Part shown: one piece after another, positions 24,505 to 37,967 of the stretch | Layout: the number at the start of each line of letters is the position of its first letter | Position numbering within the stretch: position 1 is the stretch's first letter | Origin: Margaritifera margaritifera | Lineage: Eukaryota > Mollusca > Bivalvia > Unionida > Margaritiferidae | Length of the DNA stretch: 64,000 bases | Direction of reading: 5' to 3' | Assembly: GCA_029931535.1 (NCBI GenBank) | Contig: JAQPZY010001688.1 | Location: 4,705,001 to 4,769,000, forward strand | Position numbers and translations under genes: made by a program | Notes under the pieces: generated by a model | What the model saw: the letters and a program-made list of their open reading frames with translations, nothing else | What the model was told of the DNA's origin: nothing | Databases searched by the model: none

Positions 24505-25233
24505 CTTTAGGGTCTACTTTACTCCGCACATGACTGAGACAGATTTAAGTAAACAGATAATACAACAATATAGATATTAAGAGGGGGAACAATGCATGCC
24601 TACTTTACTCTGTACTTCAATGAGACAAATTGAAGTACACAGGTAAGACAATATAAGTATTAAGAGGGGATATGCATGTCTATTTTACTCCGTACCTGAC
24701 TGAGACAGCTTTAAGTAGACAGATAAGACAATATGGGTATTAAGAGGGGGAACAATGCATGTCTAATTTACTCTATACTTGACTGAGACAGATTTAACTA
24801 CACATATATGACAATATAGGTATTAAGAGGGGGAACTATGCATGTCTAATTTACTCCGTACATGACTTGACTGAGACCGATTTAAGTAGACAGATAAGAC
24901 AATATCGGTATTAAGAGGGGGAACTATGCATGTCTAATTTACTCCGTACTTGACTGAGACCGATTTAAGTAGACAGATAAGACAATATAGGTATTAAGAG
25001 GAGGAACTATGCATGTCTACTTATCTTCGTACTTGACTGAGACAGATTTAAGTATGCAGATAAGACAATATAAGTATTAAGAGGGGCAACTATGCATGTC
25101 TACTTATCTCCGTACTTGACTGAGACAGATTTAAGTATACAGATAAGACAATATAGGTATCAAGAGGGGGAACTATGCATGTCTACTTATCTCCGTACTT
25201 GACTGAGACAGATTTAAGTATACAGATAAGACG
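24505..25233 (+). repeat. 83-bp minisatellite, ~8.7 copies
   Basis: Units carry ACTCCGTACTTGACTGAGAC, GATTTAAGTA-ACAGATAAGA and TATTAAGAGGGGGAAC. One unit has an extra short duplication of TGACT. Copies become more alike to the right. Confidence 0.95.
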
Positions 25234-25921
25234 ATATATGTCCAAATAGTTTCATACGTATCTTATATAATGTGATGTGAGCATACTGACCACTAGTTTC
25301 CTTCATGTACAAACACTTATTGCATAAAAATTGATTCTAATAATGTAAACTTAGCATGTTAATGGTTCTAGTGTTTGCTAATAAACAATTTCTTTCAAAT
25401 GATATAAAATTGATTTATTTCATACATGTGGAGCATAAAATGTCTACATGCTGAAAATGGTACTATGCAGACATATAAACAATATAAACATTATAGTTAA
25501 ATCAACGTGTCTTGTATGTGTAAAGTTTAATTATATTTAAATAAATTCGGATACATATATGCTTAAATTCAATGTATATACTTTTCACTTGGTATTACAT
25601 ATATAGTAAAGTGTGTGACTGGATGATTAACTATCAGTTGATAATAGTTTCTAAATGTCATGTAAGGCAAATATTAAATAATTACTAAATAATGTTAACA
25701 TGTTCAGTTGCATAGCACCAAGCAATGGCAAAGACTTTATGTGTCGGATAATATAATATGAGAATATAAATCAACATTTCTTCATTAAATTGCATGTCTA
25801 TTTTGCAAGTTTAAATTTATATCTAAATCTTCAAAGTTGAGTAGAAATCTATTATTAAATGAATATATTCACATCTCCACCTGAAATATTCACTTTGTGA
25901 CCAACATTTGGCCTAGCATAT
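25234..25921. other. No gene seen
   Basis: AT-rich DNA between the 83-bp array and the left solo LTR. Confidence 0.4.
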
Positions 25922-26673
25922 TGTTATGTATGATGTTTATATAATATTGTGGATATTTTGGGAAATTGTAAGTGTTTCTTCGCTTTGGTGTTTGCTTAAA
26001 TCTTAATGTTTATCATGAAAAACATGTTTAACTAGTGTCCTTGAATTAGGTTGTTTTGATCAATATGTTTTCTCAATTTGAAGGTCAAGGTTGATTTTTG
26101 TTTACAAGTAAAATTCCATTAAGATGACACATGTTCTAGAACATTCTGTCATGTGACCAATCTTTATATATGCCATGTTTGGTGGACATTTATTCAGTTT
26201 TGACATTACCATCAGTCTTGTAAAGAGCTATTACAGTTGTGAAAATTCATTCCAAATTCTAAGAGAGGAATTATTTTAGATATTCATTGGATTATAACAG
26301 TGCTCACAAACTTTTGGATTTTGGATTTTTAATTGATGATTTTGGAATTTATGTGAACTTATTCAGATATTTTGGAATACTTCATTTTGACATCAGCACA
26401 TCAAGATTACTAGTACATCAGGACTTTGGAGACCATTGGCACATAATAACATTCAAGGACACAGCCGTGAATTCGGAACATTCTATATTTAGGACTTGTG
26501 ATTAGAACAATCATTCTTATTGGATTATTAGGATTTCAAAACACATTACTGTAAGTGACTTTTTTGATTTTTCATTTTAATTATCTAGTAATAAATTGCT
26601 TGTTGATTTTTACTTGATTTGTTGGTTTCACTTTCTTTCTGTTACATTTTTCTTAGACCATAGAGTCGTAACA
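25922..26673 (+). mobile_element. Solo LTR, copy 1 (~752 bp)
   Basis: Begins TGTTATGTATGATG and ends GAGTCGTAACA (TG...CA with a 5-bp inverted end TGTTA/TAACA). A matching sequence lies at 32403-33190. A TATATA box (~26164) follows a TCTAGAACATTCTGTCATGT block, and an AATAAA signal (26590-26595) lies near the 3' end, as in LTR promoter and polyadenylation regions. The flanking bases are ATAT on both sides (25918-25921 and 26674-26677). No gag or pol adjoins it. A 72-codon frame inside (26287-26505) is probably fortuitous. Confidence 0.8.
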
Positions 26674-26959
26674 ATATTTTGTGCTGAGGGGGACATTATG
26701 TTTGACCTTTCAAACTGGTGTTTAGACGGTACATATTGATGCTAGTCAATACACAGCATAGTTGTTTGCAATTATAAACAATTTAAAATACTTCATGCTA
26801 ACTTTTTGCAAGTTTAATGAATTCAATATACTTCCACCACAAAATCTTCCTAACGTACTCTTCAGCATTATACTTTTTGAAAATAAGATGTTTGACAAAA
26901 GTGTATTTCCCTCGTGAATCGGAAAAGTTGTCACATTTATAAAATATTTTGTGATTTAT

Positions 26960-27633
26960 ATGATTTAGGTCAGGGTAATTTTGTACTGTATCCATGATTT
27001 AGGTCAGGGTAATTTTGTACTGTATCCATGATTTAGGTCAGGGTAATTTTGTACTATATGCATGATTTAGGTCAGGGTAATTCTGTACTATATCCATGAT
27101 TTAGGTTAGGGTAATTTTGTACTATATCCATGATTTAGGTCAGGGTAATTTTGTACTGTATCCATGATTTAGGTCAGGGTAATTTTGTACTATATGCATG
27201 ATTTAGGTCAGGGTAATTCTGTACTATATCCACGATTTAGGTCAGGGTAATTCTGTATTATATCCATGATTTAGGTTAGGGTAATTTTGTACTATATCCA
27301 TGATTTAGGTAAGGGTAATTTTGTACTATATTCTTGATTTAGGTCAAAGTAATTTTGTACTATATCCATGACTTAGGTCAGGGTAATTTTATACTATATC
27401 CATGAGTTAGATCAGGGCAATTTTGTACTATATCCATGATTTAGATCACAGTAATTTTGTACTATACCCATGATTTAGGTCAGGGTAATTTTGGGTAATT
27501 TTGTACTATATCCATGATTTAGGTCAGGATAATTTTGTACTATATCCATTTAGGTCAATGTAATTTTGTAATATATCCATGATTTAGGTCAGGGTAATTT
27601 TATACTATATCCATGATTTAGGTCAGGGTAATT
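26960..27633 (+). repeat. 34-bp minisatellite, ~20 copies
   Basis: Units carry ATGATTTAGGTCAGGGTAAT and TTTGTACTATATCC. There are occasional short indels (for example a doubled GGGTAATTTT near 27485). Confidence 0.96.
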
Positions 27634-27916
27634 CTGGGAATAGGAAAGAAACAATATTAGAAAAGCAAGGAAAACCTTCTTTCTTCTTTGCAAGCAGGAA
27701 AAGGTACATTTGAGTTTAAACTTGACTGCATTCAAAATGAAAACAAACCAAAAAGTGTTGTAAAAATATATATTCACTGCATAAAAAAAATAATTTAAAC
27801 AAATAAAGACACATATTCATTAGGTTTACATCTTATCGCCATGCTTGCAGTTTACTCTCACAAATATTTCCGAAATACCAATGTGATCAATGTTTAGATG
27901 GGTTTTTTTCCTCCTT

Positions 27917-28410
27917 CACTTACATTCTTTATTTCACTAGCATTTACGTTCTTTATGTCACTAGTGTTTACATTCTTTATTTCACTAGTGTTTACATTCT
28001 TTATTTCATTAACATTTACATTCTTTATGTCACTAGTGTTTACATTCTTTATGTCACTAGTGTTTACATTCTTTATGTCATTAACATTTACATTCTTTAT
28101 GTCACTAGCGTTTACATTCTTTATTTCATTAACGTTTACATTCTTTATTTCGCTAGTGTTTACCTTCTTTATTTCATTAACATTTACATTCTTTATGTCA
28201 CTAGTGTTTACATTCTTTATGTCACTAGTGTTTACATTCTTTATGTCATTAACATTTACATTCTTTATGTCACTAGCGTTTACATTCTTTATTTCATTAA
28301 CGTTTACATTCTTTATTTCGCTAGTGTTTACCTTCTTTATTTCATTAACATTTACATTCTTTATTTCGCTAGTGTTTACATTCTTTATTTCATTAACATT
28401 TACATTCCAA
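27917..28410 (+). repeat. 24-bp minisatellite with 168-bp higher-order repeat
   Basis: About 20 units of 24 bp (TTTACATTCTTTAT plus G/TTCACTAGTG or TTCATTAACA). Variants recur in the same order every seven units: the 168 bp starting near 28021 reappears at 28189 without visible change. Both strands are open for about 178 codons, giving octapeptide repeats. I regard these as by-products of a period divisible by three. Confidence 0.95.
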
Positions 28411-28600
28411 TATTTAAATAGAAACAAAATTTAAAAAAAGAATTTAGAGACTATTATTAACTCGCATCATCCATAACAGGCAGGTAAGTCAAATGTGTCA
28501 CTTTCTGATAAATATTTCTATTTTTATATACATGTTCATGAAACAATATTTGTCAAATTTGATCAGGAGGGGTTTCAAAAATATAAAATCTTTTGGACAC

Positions 28601-28740
28601 ACTGGCTTTCGAAGTAACTCATTCAATGACTGGCTTTCGAAGTAACTCATTCAATGACTGGCTTTCGAAGTAACTCATTCAATGACTGGCTTTCGAAGTA
28701 ACTCATTCAATGACTGGCTTTCGAAGTAACTCATTCAATG
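28601..28740 (+). repeat. 28-bp minisatellite, five identical copies
   Basis: ACTGGCTTTCGAAGTAACTC plus ATTCAATG occurs five times with no base difference, so this is a very young array (or one kept uniform). Confidence 0.98.
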
Positions 28741-29957
28741 ACATGTCTATGTTATTTAATGTTAGGCAAAAAGTTCGTGATTAAGATGACATGAAAGAAT
28801 AAGGGCTTGAATTAATGAAAATTAAAGTTGGCACCACTCAAACTGGGACCATCGTACATTTAAATCATGGTAATTCTCTACAGTTAACCTCTTGGCTGCG
28901 TGCAGTAGATATAAAACAAACATTTCAAGGGGTCGTTGGTTTTGACAAATCAATTTGCCAGCAATGTGTGAATCAGTACGTAAACGCAAATGAACTGAAA
29001 ATATGTGAAACAAGAGTGTGTAGGACAAATGTGTAGTTCTACAATTTAAATACTTCAAAATTTAAATATTTAATTTTGATAACAGGTTTCTACCATATAC
29101 TTTAAAGTCATAGGTCGTTGAATATAATTTCTTCCAGCATGTATAAAGTCAATGATTTCAAAGAGATGGTTATACTACTGAGTATATGGAACATTCTTTA
29201 TGATTTACAGAATAGTCAATGGACCATGACCGCAGTCTAAGAAAAAGGTCCTTAATCAAGACAGTCTCTAGGTAGCGCTATTGTCGGTACTTCAGCATTA
29301 TAGCACAGAGTACTTCAGATAGTGTGTACCAACAAGCAGGAAGAAAGTAAAGATTTTGGTCATTCTTCGGGCTGTCGGGCAATGCATTATTCGTGTAACG
29401 TTGGTAGAATCATGGAAAGAATCGCACATTTGTAAAAATACGCAATATTCTAGTGTAGAAAACGTAAATTCATAGAGAAAAAGATCACGTACGAAAACTA
29501 CCGTCATCATTCAAACATAGGAAGCTATAGACGTACTTGCTGAGTTCTCAGGCTTAACATTACAAACATCAGGAATTATCTATGTAGTTATACTATTTAT
29601 ACGACAACGGCCACATACAAATGACCAATTCATGATTTTGGGGGGTCGAAAACACAGGCCAAAATGAACTTTCCCGTTCAAGTAAGTCACTATCAATTTA
29701 ATGTTTAATGGGAGATACCGAAACTGAAGGAAACAAAACTGTGAAACCTGGTTTACTTCGGCAAATTTGGTATTTGTCGCAAATAATACAGTTTACATAA
29801 TGTTTTTGCTGATGGAAATAACATTGACAAAGTTGGTAGGGATTTTGATAGGTTGGGTCATGATGATGGAACAACACTGGGAGAAAGACGTGCGTATACG
29901 CATATCTTGTATTGAAATATTTTCAGAAAGATAATAAACATTAAGATATTTAACATA
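28741..29957. other. No gene seen
   Basis: AT-rich. Frames of 70-80 codons overlap on both strands at 28815-29058 but have no domain or splice context. Confidence 0.4.

Positions 29958-30011
<54 letters not shown>
29958..30011. repeat. (AAT)n microsatellite
   Basis: About 18 trinucleotide units. Confidence 0.97.
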
Positions 30012-31404
30012 CAGGGCCTGAATAGCATCGTTGTTCTAGTTTCAATTCTGGAGAAATATAAAGTACAGATATATTTTATAAAATTCATTAACTTATGCAT
30101 GCATACAAATTACCGCAGTAGAAAGTCTCAAACTGGGACTGGCACTTAAATGCACATTCTATCATAGACTGCGTTGTCCTTTTTGGTCAAACGATCGTTG
30201 CTCCTCGCTGTGGCGCTTTCAAAAACAATGTCAGCAAATGATTTCATTGCTGACATGATCATTCTTTCGTGATTAAATGGATGTAACAGTCAAGTATTGA
30301 AAATAAGTTTACCAATGTCAAAATCGTCGTCGATCAAACATTAGACAGTTTGCATGTTTACAACACAGACAGTAGCTTTACCCTTTAACTTGTATTGAAA
30401 TTTGAAGTAGTAGTCACATGAAGCTGAATGGTCACACTCTTCACGCTCACCGGTACATTCCAGTAACCGATTTCTTTATCAACGCTAGTGTCTTGAAAAA
30501 TGTATTGCATACAAATATGCTAACACATCCATAACTCCAAAAATGTTTTCCAATCTATATCAGCCACACTTATTACAGAATCTCCTTAAAGATTCTAAAA
30601 TTATTTCTGGAGAGTATATAGAGGTTAACTTATTGTGTGGAATTTTAGACTCTAAACACATTTATTCAGGTTCTACGAAAGTATTAAATGCTATAGCAGT
30701 GGGAAATACATAAAAGTTTCTCAGTGAATGTTTAGGTAGGAGAGGAAATGGTACCATTCAACGCAACAACGGAAACGAATAGCTGCTTCCTGTTAAAAAG
30801 ATACGGCAAACTTGGGGTTAAATACAGATTGCAAGCTTTTGAGGCGTTACAGGAAGACTGTCATTCAGTGTTATAGCAAAAATCTATATACGGCTAGAAA
30901 TATTGAATAAGTGATGATAGTTTCTGATCTGCGCCTTTATGTCCTTCGATTTCGAAAAGAAATCCCAGATATAAAGATCTAATAATGTGAGCTCTTTTAA
31001 ATCAGGATGAGCATTCGGACTTGTAAAGTAATCGTATGTCTTCCTACTGAATCCTCACCGATTTGCAATCTATCAATTTTACAAACAGGGTAGGGAGACC
31101 ATATGCCAGCAGTGCCAGTAATATTTGCTGCCGATTCTGTCTCCTTGGTCTAGGACAATCATAGTTTCGGAGAGCTGAGTAGGTCTAAAATTGTTTATAT
31201 GGCTAATGATCTATGTAAGATAGAATTGCAAACAATATTTTTTCCATGCTTATGTTTGATATTTTTCAAATTAATTTCGTTTTATCATATTGTCAACTGA
31301 TGTACACAAGAACGACCTAAAGAATGCTCACTATAGCAATCATCTTTTTGTTACTCCTGTCTCTCAAGAAAAATGAAATAAAATGCTGTAATCAAATCAG
31401 GCAT
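30012..31404. other. No gene seen
   Basis: Unique-looking DNA. A small hairpin ATGTCAGCAA...TTGCTGACAT lies near 30229-30258. Confidence 0.4.
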
Positions 31405-31611
31405 GATGATGCTGAAGATGATAAATCAGTTGGTAGAGCGTCGGACTCGTAATCCAAAGGTCGCAGGTTCGATACCCGCCCAATCCAGCCAAGGGCGGCT
31501 GCCTCAGTGTGTCCTTGGGAAAGGCACTGAGCTCCAATTTCCTCGGCATAATATAGAAAATATTGTGTTAAAAGTGCGGTTAAAATCAACAAAAACAAAA
31601 AACAAACAAAA
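31405..31611 (+). mobile_element. tRNA-derived SINE
   Basis: The head is tRNA-like: box A TGGTAGAGCGTCGG (31431), anticodon-loop-like CTCGTAA between GGA/TCC stems, and box B GGTTCGATACC (31466-31476). The acceptor stem has decayed, so it is not a functional tRNA. A conserved-looking body follows (CTGCCTCAGTGTGTCCTTGG, AAAGGCACTGAGCTCC) and the element ends in an A-rich AACAAAAACAAAAAACAAAC tail. Pol III promoter boxes plus body plus A-rich tail make a SINE. Similar bodies are known in widespread animal SINE superfamilies, including molluscan ones; I cannot name the family. Confidence 0.85.
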
Positions 31612-32402
31612 GTTCTCTACCCTACCTTTTAGGTCTTACATGTGAAGTCATAACCTGTTCGACCATACAAAGACATGTGAATGAAGTAAATGACATAGAA
31701 GTTTTATCACACACTAATTTATAAATAATCCTATTTTTAATTCCATGCATTTTGGCTTTGAATGTATAACCTTCCATGTCTTTGCTTTAATAAGAGAATA
31801 TCTCACAGGCATTAGATTAGTTTTACTTTGCTTATTCAAGTCAATATCTAGTTATCTCTTGATCTCATTTTACAATACACACAGGAACTGCTTCTTTCTG
31901 TAAATGTTGTTCATGCTAACGTTACCATCATTAAATTATCGATGAAATATATATCATATGTCCCTTTTTCAGCGATACAGAAGCTATGTAACATATTTGA
32001 TGGAAACTTAAAGGCGTTCATTGAAAAGGCTAATATATATCGTTAAATTTTCCATTTCTTTTTGTCGTCAATTTAAAAAACAAACCGCAAAAGACAAGTA
32101 GCAATGAATTATATATAAAAAGTATTTTTCTTGGTATGTGTTTCTACAATGCTTATGTGACCTAATAGTCAAAATAGAATTTCCATGAAAATAAATGAAT
32201 GCCCAATATTTGGCTAATGATAGATTGATATCTGGATTTATCTAATTAAGACAGTTTAAGTAAACTGTGCACATGATCTGAGTATACTTTTTCTGCAGCT
32301 GATGTTTATGTCATTTCTTTTGCAACTAAATAACATTACCTGACTAAAAATGTATTTTTCTCAAATAGAAAATCCCTTTTGTGAACATGTTATCAGACCC
32401 TA
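31612..32402. other. No gene seen
   Basis: AT-rich DNA between the SINE and the second solo LTR. Confidence 0.4.
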
Positions 32403-33190
32403 TGTTATGTATGATGTATTTATAATAGTATAAATATTTTAGGAAATTATAAATGTTTCTTGACCTTAATATTTGCTCAAACCTTAATGTTATATATCAG
32501 GAAAACATGTTGAGCTATTGTCCTTAAATTAGGTTGTTTACTTAGTATTTGAGTTCAAGGACGGTTTTGGTAAACAAGTTGTTTATTCGATTTGAAGTCA
32601 GGGTTGATTTTGTTTACAGATAAAACTAGAATTTCCTTTAGAATTATGTGCTAAAAGTCACATACACCATATAATTTTCTAGAACATTCTGTCATGTGAC
32701 CTATCTTTATATATACCATGTTTAGTAGACAGTTTTCAGTTTCGACCTTGCCATCAGTCTTTAAAGAGTCATTACAGTTGCGAAAAATCATTCAAAATTT
32801 AGAGACAGGAATTATTTAAAATATTCATTGGATTATAAAAGTGCTCATAGACTTTTGGATATCGGATGTTGAATTGATGATTTTGGGATTTATGTGAACT
32901 TATTCAAAGATATTCTGGAGTACTTCATTTTGGCACATCAGCACATTAAAGATCACTGGCACACCAGTACATTAAAGGATACAGTAATTCACTCAGAACA
33001 TTCTATATTTAGGATTTGTGATTAGGACACTTAGGATTATTGGATTATTTGGATTTTAATTCACGTTACTGTAAGTGTCTTTTTATTTTCATTTTAATTA
33101 TCTAGAAATAAATTACTTGTTGACTTTTACTTGATTTGTTGGTCTCACTTTTTTTCTGTTACATTTTTCTTAGACAATAGAGTCGTAACA
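32403..33190 (+). mobile_element. Solo LTR, copy 2 (~788 bp)
   Basis: Same family as 25922-26673: TGTTATGTATGATG start, TAGAGTCGTAACA end, TATATATA box near 32706 and AATAAA at 33107-33112. It is flanked by a perfect 5-bp target duplication CCCTA (32398-32402 and 33191-33195). That duplication differs from the flank of copy 1, so the two LTRs are independent insertions, each reduced by LTR-LTR recombination, not the ends of one 7-kb provirus. Confidence 0.9.
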
Positions 33191-33360
33191 CCCTACTACA
33201 GGTAATACTCAATCACCTGAGTTTTATGTACGTTCTGCATTTTAAATATAAACAAATGATATAGTTGTCTACAATTTAAAGAATTGTTAGACCTTCACAG
33301 AGTAAAGTTATTTAAAAACTGAAAAATTAAATGCATGTACATTTGGCACAATTCAAAAGC

Positions 33361-33510
33361 AACTATACCATTCAATTTGATACAGTCTCCATATTTTGTA
33401 CTGGTAAACATTAGAAAAGTTATAAAATGTAATGCAACTATACCATTCAATTTGATACACTCTCCATATTTTGTACTGGTAACATTAGAAAAGTTGAAAA
33501 ATGTAATGTA
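33361..33510 (+). repeat. 75-bp tandem duplication, two copies
   Basis: AACTATACCATTCAATTTGA at 33361 and 33436, followed by the same TCCATATTTTGTACTGGTAA block; few differences. Confidence 0.9.
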
Positions 33511-34040
33511 TTTTCTATTGTAGTATGACAAATAAAAATAAAACGAATCTCTATAAACCAGTAACATTTCTAGAAACCAACTATTTATGCATTATAGTGT
33601 CTATTACTGCAACATCAATTACAATACATCAATTAGGCTGATTTACGCTAATAGTCAAAATCGGTGTCATAGACTTATATTAGCATATCATTTACTCATA
33701 TTATCATTTATACCGAGTTTCCTCTATCTTGGTATTTTAGTTTGCTTCCTTAATTTAGATAAGTCAAACTCCTGCATCACAAACGCTGACAAATTTCGTA
33801 CTTTTACACAACGTGTAATGAATTTAGCAAAGAAAACCGATCATAAGTATATTGGCATCATATTCACATCAATCTGCAGATGTTGGAAAATTAGATGATT
33901 ATATTGGTATTGGACAAATGAAGTAAGATTTAAAGGCATAAACCAACATTTCAGAAAGAAATGCAGGTCTGTCATCAAAATTCCATGCTCAAATATAAAA
34001 CTAAATCATGCTAGGACAATTCTAATTGATCTTTAAGATA

Positions 34041-36500
34041 ATATTAAGGTACATGCTACTGTCCGGACACTTTCAACATACTATTAAGGTACATGTTACT
34101 GTAAGGACACTTTCAACATATTATTAAGGTACATGCTACTGTCCGGACACTTTCAACATAATATTAAGGTACATACTACTGTCCAGACACTTTCAACATA
34201 ATATTAAGGTACATGCTACTTTCCAGACACTTTCAACATAATATTACGGTACATACTACTGTCCAGACACTTTCAAGATAATATTAAGGTACATACTACT
34301 GTCCAGACACTTTCAACATAATATTAAGGTACATGCTACTTTCCAGACACTTTCAACATAATATTAAGGTACATGCTACTGTCCGGACACTTTCAACATA
34401 ATATTAAGGTACATGTTACTGTCCGGACACTTTCAACAATATATCAAGGTACATGTTCCTGTCCGGACACTTTCAACAATATATTAAGGTACATGCTATT
34501 GTCCGGACACTTTCAACATAATATTAAGGTACATGTTACTCTCCAGACACTTTCAACATAATATTAAGGTACATGCTACTTTCCAGATACTTTCAACATA
34601 ATATTAAGGTACATGCTATTGTCCGGACACTTTCAACATAATATTAAGATACATGTTACTGTCCGGACACTTTCAACAATATATTAAGGTACATGTTCCT
34701 GTCCGGACACTTTCAACAATATATTAAGGTACATGCTATTGTCCAGACACTTTCAACATAATATTAAGGTACATGTTACTCTCCAGACACTTTCAACATA
34801 ATATTAAGGTACATGCTACTTTCCAGACACTTTCAACATAATATTAAGGTACATGCTACTGTCCGGACACTTTCAACATAATATTAAGGTACATGTTACT
34901 CTCCAGACACTTTCAAGATAATATTAAGGTACATGCTACTTTCCAGACACTTTCAACATAATATATAGGTACATGCTACTTTCCAGACACTTTCAACATA
35001 ATATTAAGGTATATGTTACTGTCCGGACACTTTCAACAATATATTAAGGTACATGTTACTGTCCGGACACTTTCAACATAATATTAAGGTACATGCTATT
35101 GTCCAGACACTTTCAACATAATATTAAGGTACATGTTACTCTCTAGACACTTTCAACATAATATTAAGGTACATGTTACTCTCCAGACACTTTCAACATA
35201 ATATTAAGGTACATGTTACTGTCAGGCACTTTCAACATAATATTAAGGTACATGCTATTGTCCGGACACTTACAACATAATATTAAAGTACATGTTACTC
35301 TCCAGACACTTTCAACATAATATTAAGGTACATGTTACTCTCCAGACACTTTCAACAATATATTAAGGTACATGCTATTGTCCAGACACTTTCAACATAA
35401 TATTAAGGTACATGTTACTCTCCAGACACTTTCAACATAATATTAAGGTACATGTTACTCTCCAGACACTTTCAAGATAATATTAAGGTACATGCTACTT
35501 TCCAGACACTTTCAACATACTATTAAGGTACATGCTACTTTCCAGACACTTTCAACATAATATTAAGGTATATGTTACTGTCCGGACACTTTCAACAATA
35601 TATTAAGGTACATGTTACTGTCTGGACACTTTCAACAATATATTAAGGTACATGCTATTGTCCAGACACTTTCAACATAATATTAAGGTACATGTTACTC
35701 TCTAGACACTTTCAACATAATATTAAGGTACATGTTACTCTCCAGACACTTTCAACATAATATTAAGGTACATGTTACTGTCCAGACACTTTCAACATAA
35801 TATTAAGATACATGTTACTCTCCAGACACTTTCAACATAATATTAAGGTACATGTTACTCTCCAGACACTTTCAACAATATATTAAGGTACATGCTATTG
35901 TCCAGACACTTTCAACATAATATTAAGGTACATGTTACTCTCTAGACACTTTCAACATAATATTAAGGCACATGCTACTTTCCAGACACTTTCAACATAA
36001 TATTAAGGTACATGCTACTGTCCGGACACTTTCAACAATATATTAAGGTACATGTTACTCTCCAGACACTTTCAACAATATATTTAGGTACATGCTATTG
36101 TCCAGACACTTTCAACATAATATTAAAGTACATGTTACTCTCCAGACACTTTCAACATAATATTAAGGTACATGTTGCTCTCCAGACACTTTCAACAATA
36201 TATTAAGGTACATGCTATTGTCCAGACACTTTTAACATAATATTAAGGTACATGTTACTCTCCAGACACTTTCAACATAATATTAAGGTACATGTTACTG
36301 TCAGGCACTTTCAACATAATATTAAGGTACATGTTACTCTCCAGACACTTTCAACATAATATTAAGGTACATGTTACTCTCCAGACACTTTCAACATAAT
36401 ATTAAGATACATGTTACTGTCCGGACACTTTCAACATACTATTAAGGTACATGTTACTGTCCAGACACTTTCAACATACTATTAAGGTACATATTACTCC
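34041..36500 (+). repeat. 40-bp minisatellite, ~61 copies (2.46 kb)
   Basis: Units carry ATATTAAGGTACATG, TTACT and CCAGACACTTTCAACATA. Variant markers (CTACT/TTACT/CTATT, TCCGG/TCCAG/TCTAG, CAACATAAT/CAACAATAT, TCAAGATA) recur in blocks of several units, showing a nested history of multi-unit duplications. It is the largest array in the window. Confidence 0.97.
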
Positions 36501-37814
36501 AGACAATTAAAACATTAAAGTATCTAATAAATGTTGCACTGTTTGTCAGTTTATCGCAAGTATGCGGTGATGAAAACAAAGACAAGAGGCTGAGATTTTT
36601 TTTCTCAATTTATATTAACTTATGATCTAGCTATCCTACTGCACACTTACCTCTTATTTATGATCTTTTTAAGTTGCTGCTTCATCCTCGATGTTACAAA
36701 ATAAATATCGACACAGAGGTCAAAGTTCGCTTTAGGTCAGGTCTGGCGCAGAAATCATTCGGATATTGACACAAGTTGAATTCGTGTATGAGACTCAGGT
36801 AACATAGTTTTAACTGCAATCGTTCATTTATTATATGCCTACCAATTTTCTACGCAAGAAAGAGCCAGAATTTTACCGTCATTTCCTACAAGAAGGAAAA
36901 CGATACCATCGTTTTCTAAACCCGTATACTCTCATAAGAAGCTGGAACTACTTTATCCTCGAGGTTTCCTGGTGACAATAGCAGCGCCCCCTCGCGACGG
37001 AATGCCAACACTAGCAGTAAACAAAGCTCTCACAGCGACGTTAGTTAAAAAAACTTTGCGTTATATGTAAACTATCTGAAAGGTCTAAACCATGTTTTTG
37101 TCACAACAACAATAAAAAAACATTTATTCCTTTATTTTGAAGTAGTAAAATATAGTCAAAATGTTCGTCTGAAACAAGATCATATATGGAATCGCGTACC
37201 AAAACATTACAGTTGTGCTATACAACCCATTTAAGGAAATTCATAGATGGTAACGTTAGTGAGTTTCACGCATAATGGATGAATTTGAAATTATAAATGA
37301 GTAACATTCTCTACAACAAATCTGTACCATCAAGTTCCAACAATATCTCCAATCCTGTTGTAAATAACTGTCAAAATAATGTTGTCATTCCCATGTCAAG
37401 TTCCCATCGGAGCCTCTCACAATATCTTGCTAGAAACAATTCAACCGCATTCAACCTGGCCTCTCAAATAAACTTCCAGTCATTCAGCTGGTGAAATCTT
37501 CCGTGATGCAAAATTTGAAAAATGCACAATAACTGTAACTCACATATTTAAGTCTGCTGCCCCCAAGCGTCGAAGAATTCGTGTTATTAACAGTGATGGT
37601 AGTCAAACTGAGTGAGCGTAGTTTCACAAGCTTCATTCATAAAACTAATACGCATGCGCATGTCAGCCTTTCAAAAAGTAATTCGGTTTATGCTTTAAGA
37701 TGAAGTTCGTATTAAAGAGGTTGAAATGTTTAGTAATTTCTTGTGTTTTTCAGCTTAATATAGTGATTTTATTAAACTACCTGAAAATTGATAGGTATAT
37801 AACAAAAATATCAT
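36501..37814. other. No gene called
   Basis: Includes a locally GC-richer patch near 36950-37050 (GCAGCGCCCCCTCGCGACGG) and a 65-codon plus frame (37297-37494) rich in Ser/Asn. Neither has recognisable motifs. Confidence 0.35.
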
Positions 37815-37967
37815 TATCACAGTAATGCGATTTTGATTGCTAGATTACGTCTCGTTGTCAGCATAAAAAATCTGGATCATGACTCGACGCTTCGCGTCTC
37901 GTAATGATCCGGATTTTCTAATGCTGACAACTCGACGTGATCCAGCAATCAAGATCGCGTTACTGTG

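Noticed and set aside
27894..28434. Octapeptide-repeat protein on either strand
   Set aside because: Both strands are open because the 24-bp unit is divisible by three; no start context or other domain.
31425..31480. Functional tRNA gene
   Set aside because: Boxes A and B are good but the acceptor stem does not pair and a SINE body and tail follow.
25922..33190. One 7.3-kb LTR retrotransposon
   Set aside because: The two LTRs have different target duplications and the interval holds only arrays and a SINE, no gag or pol.
34041..36500. CRISPR-like array of 40-bp repeats
   Set aside because: No spacers; variants are point changes in a continuous tandem repeat.
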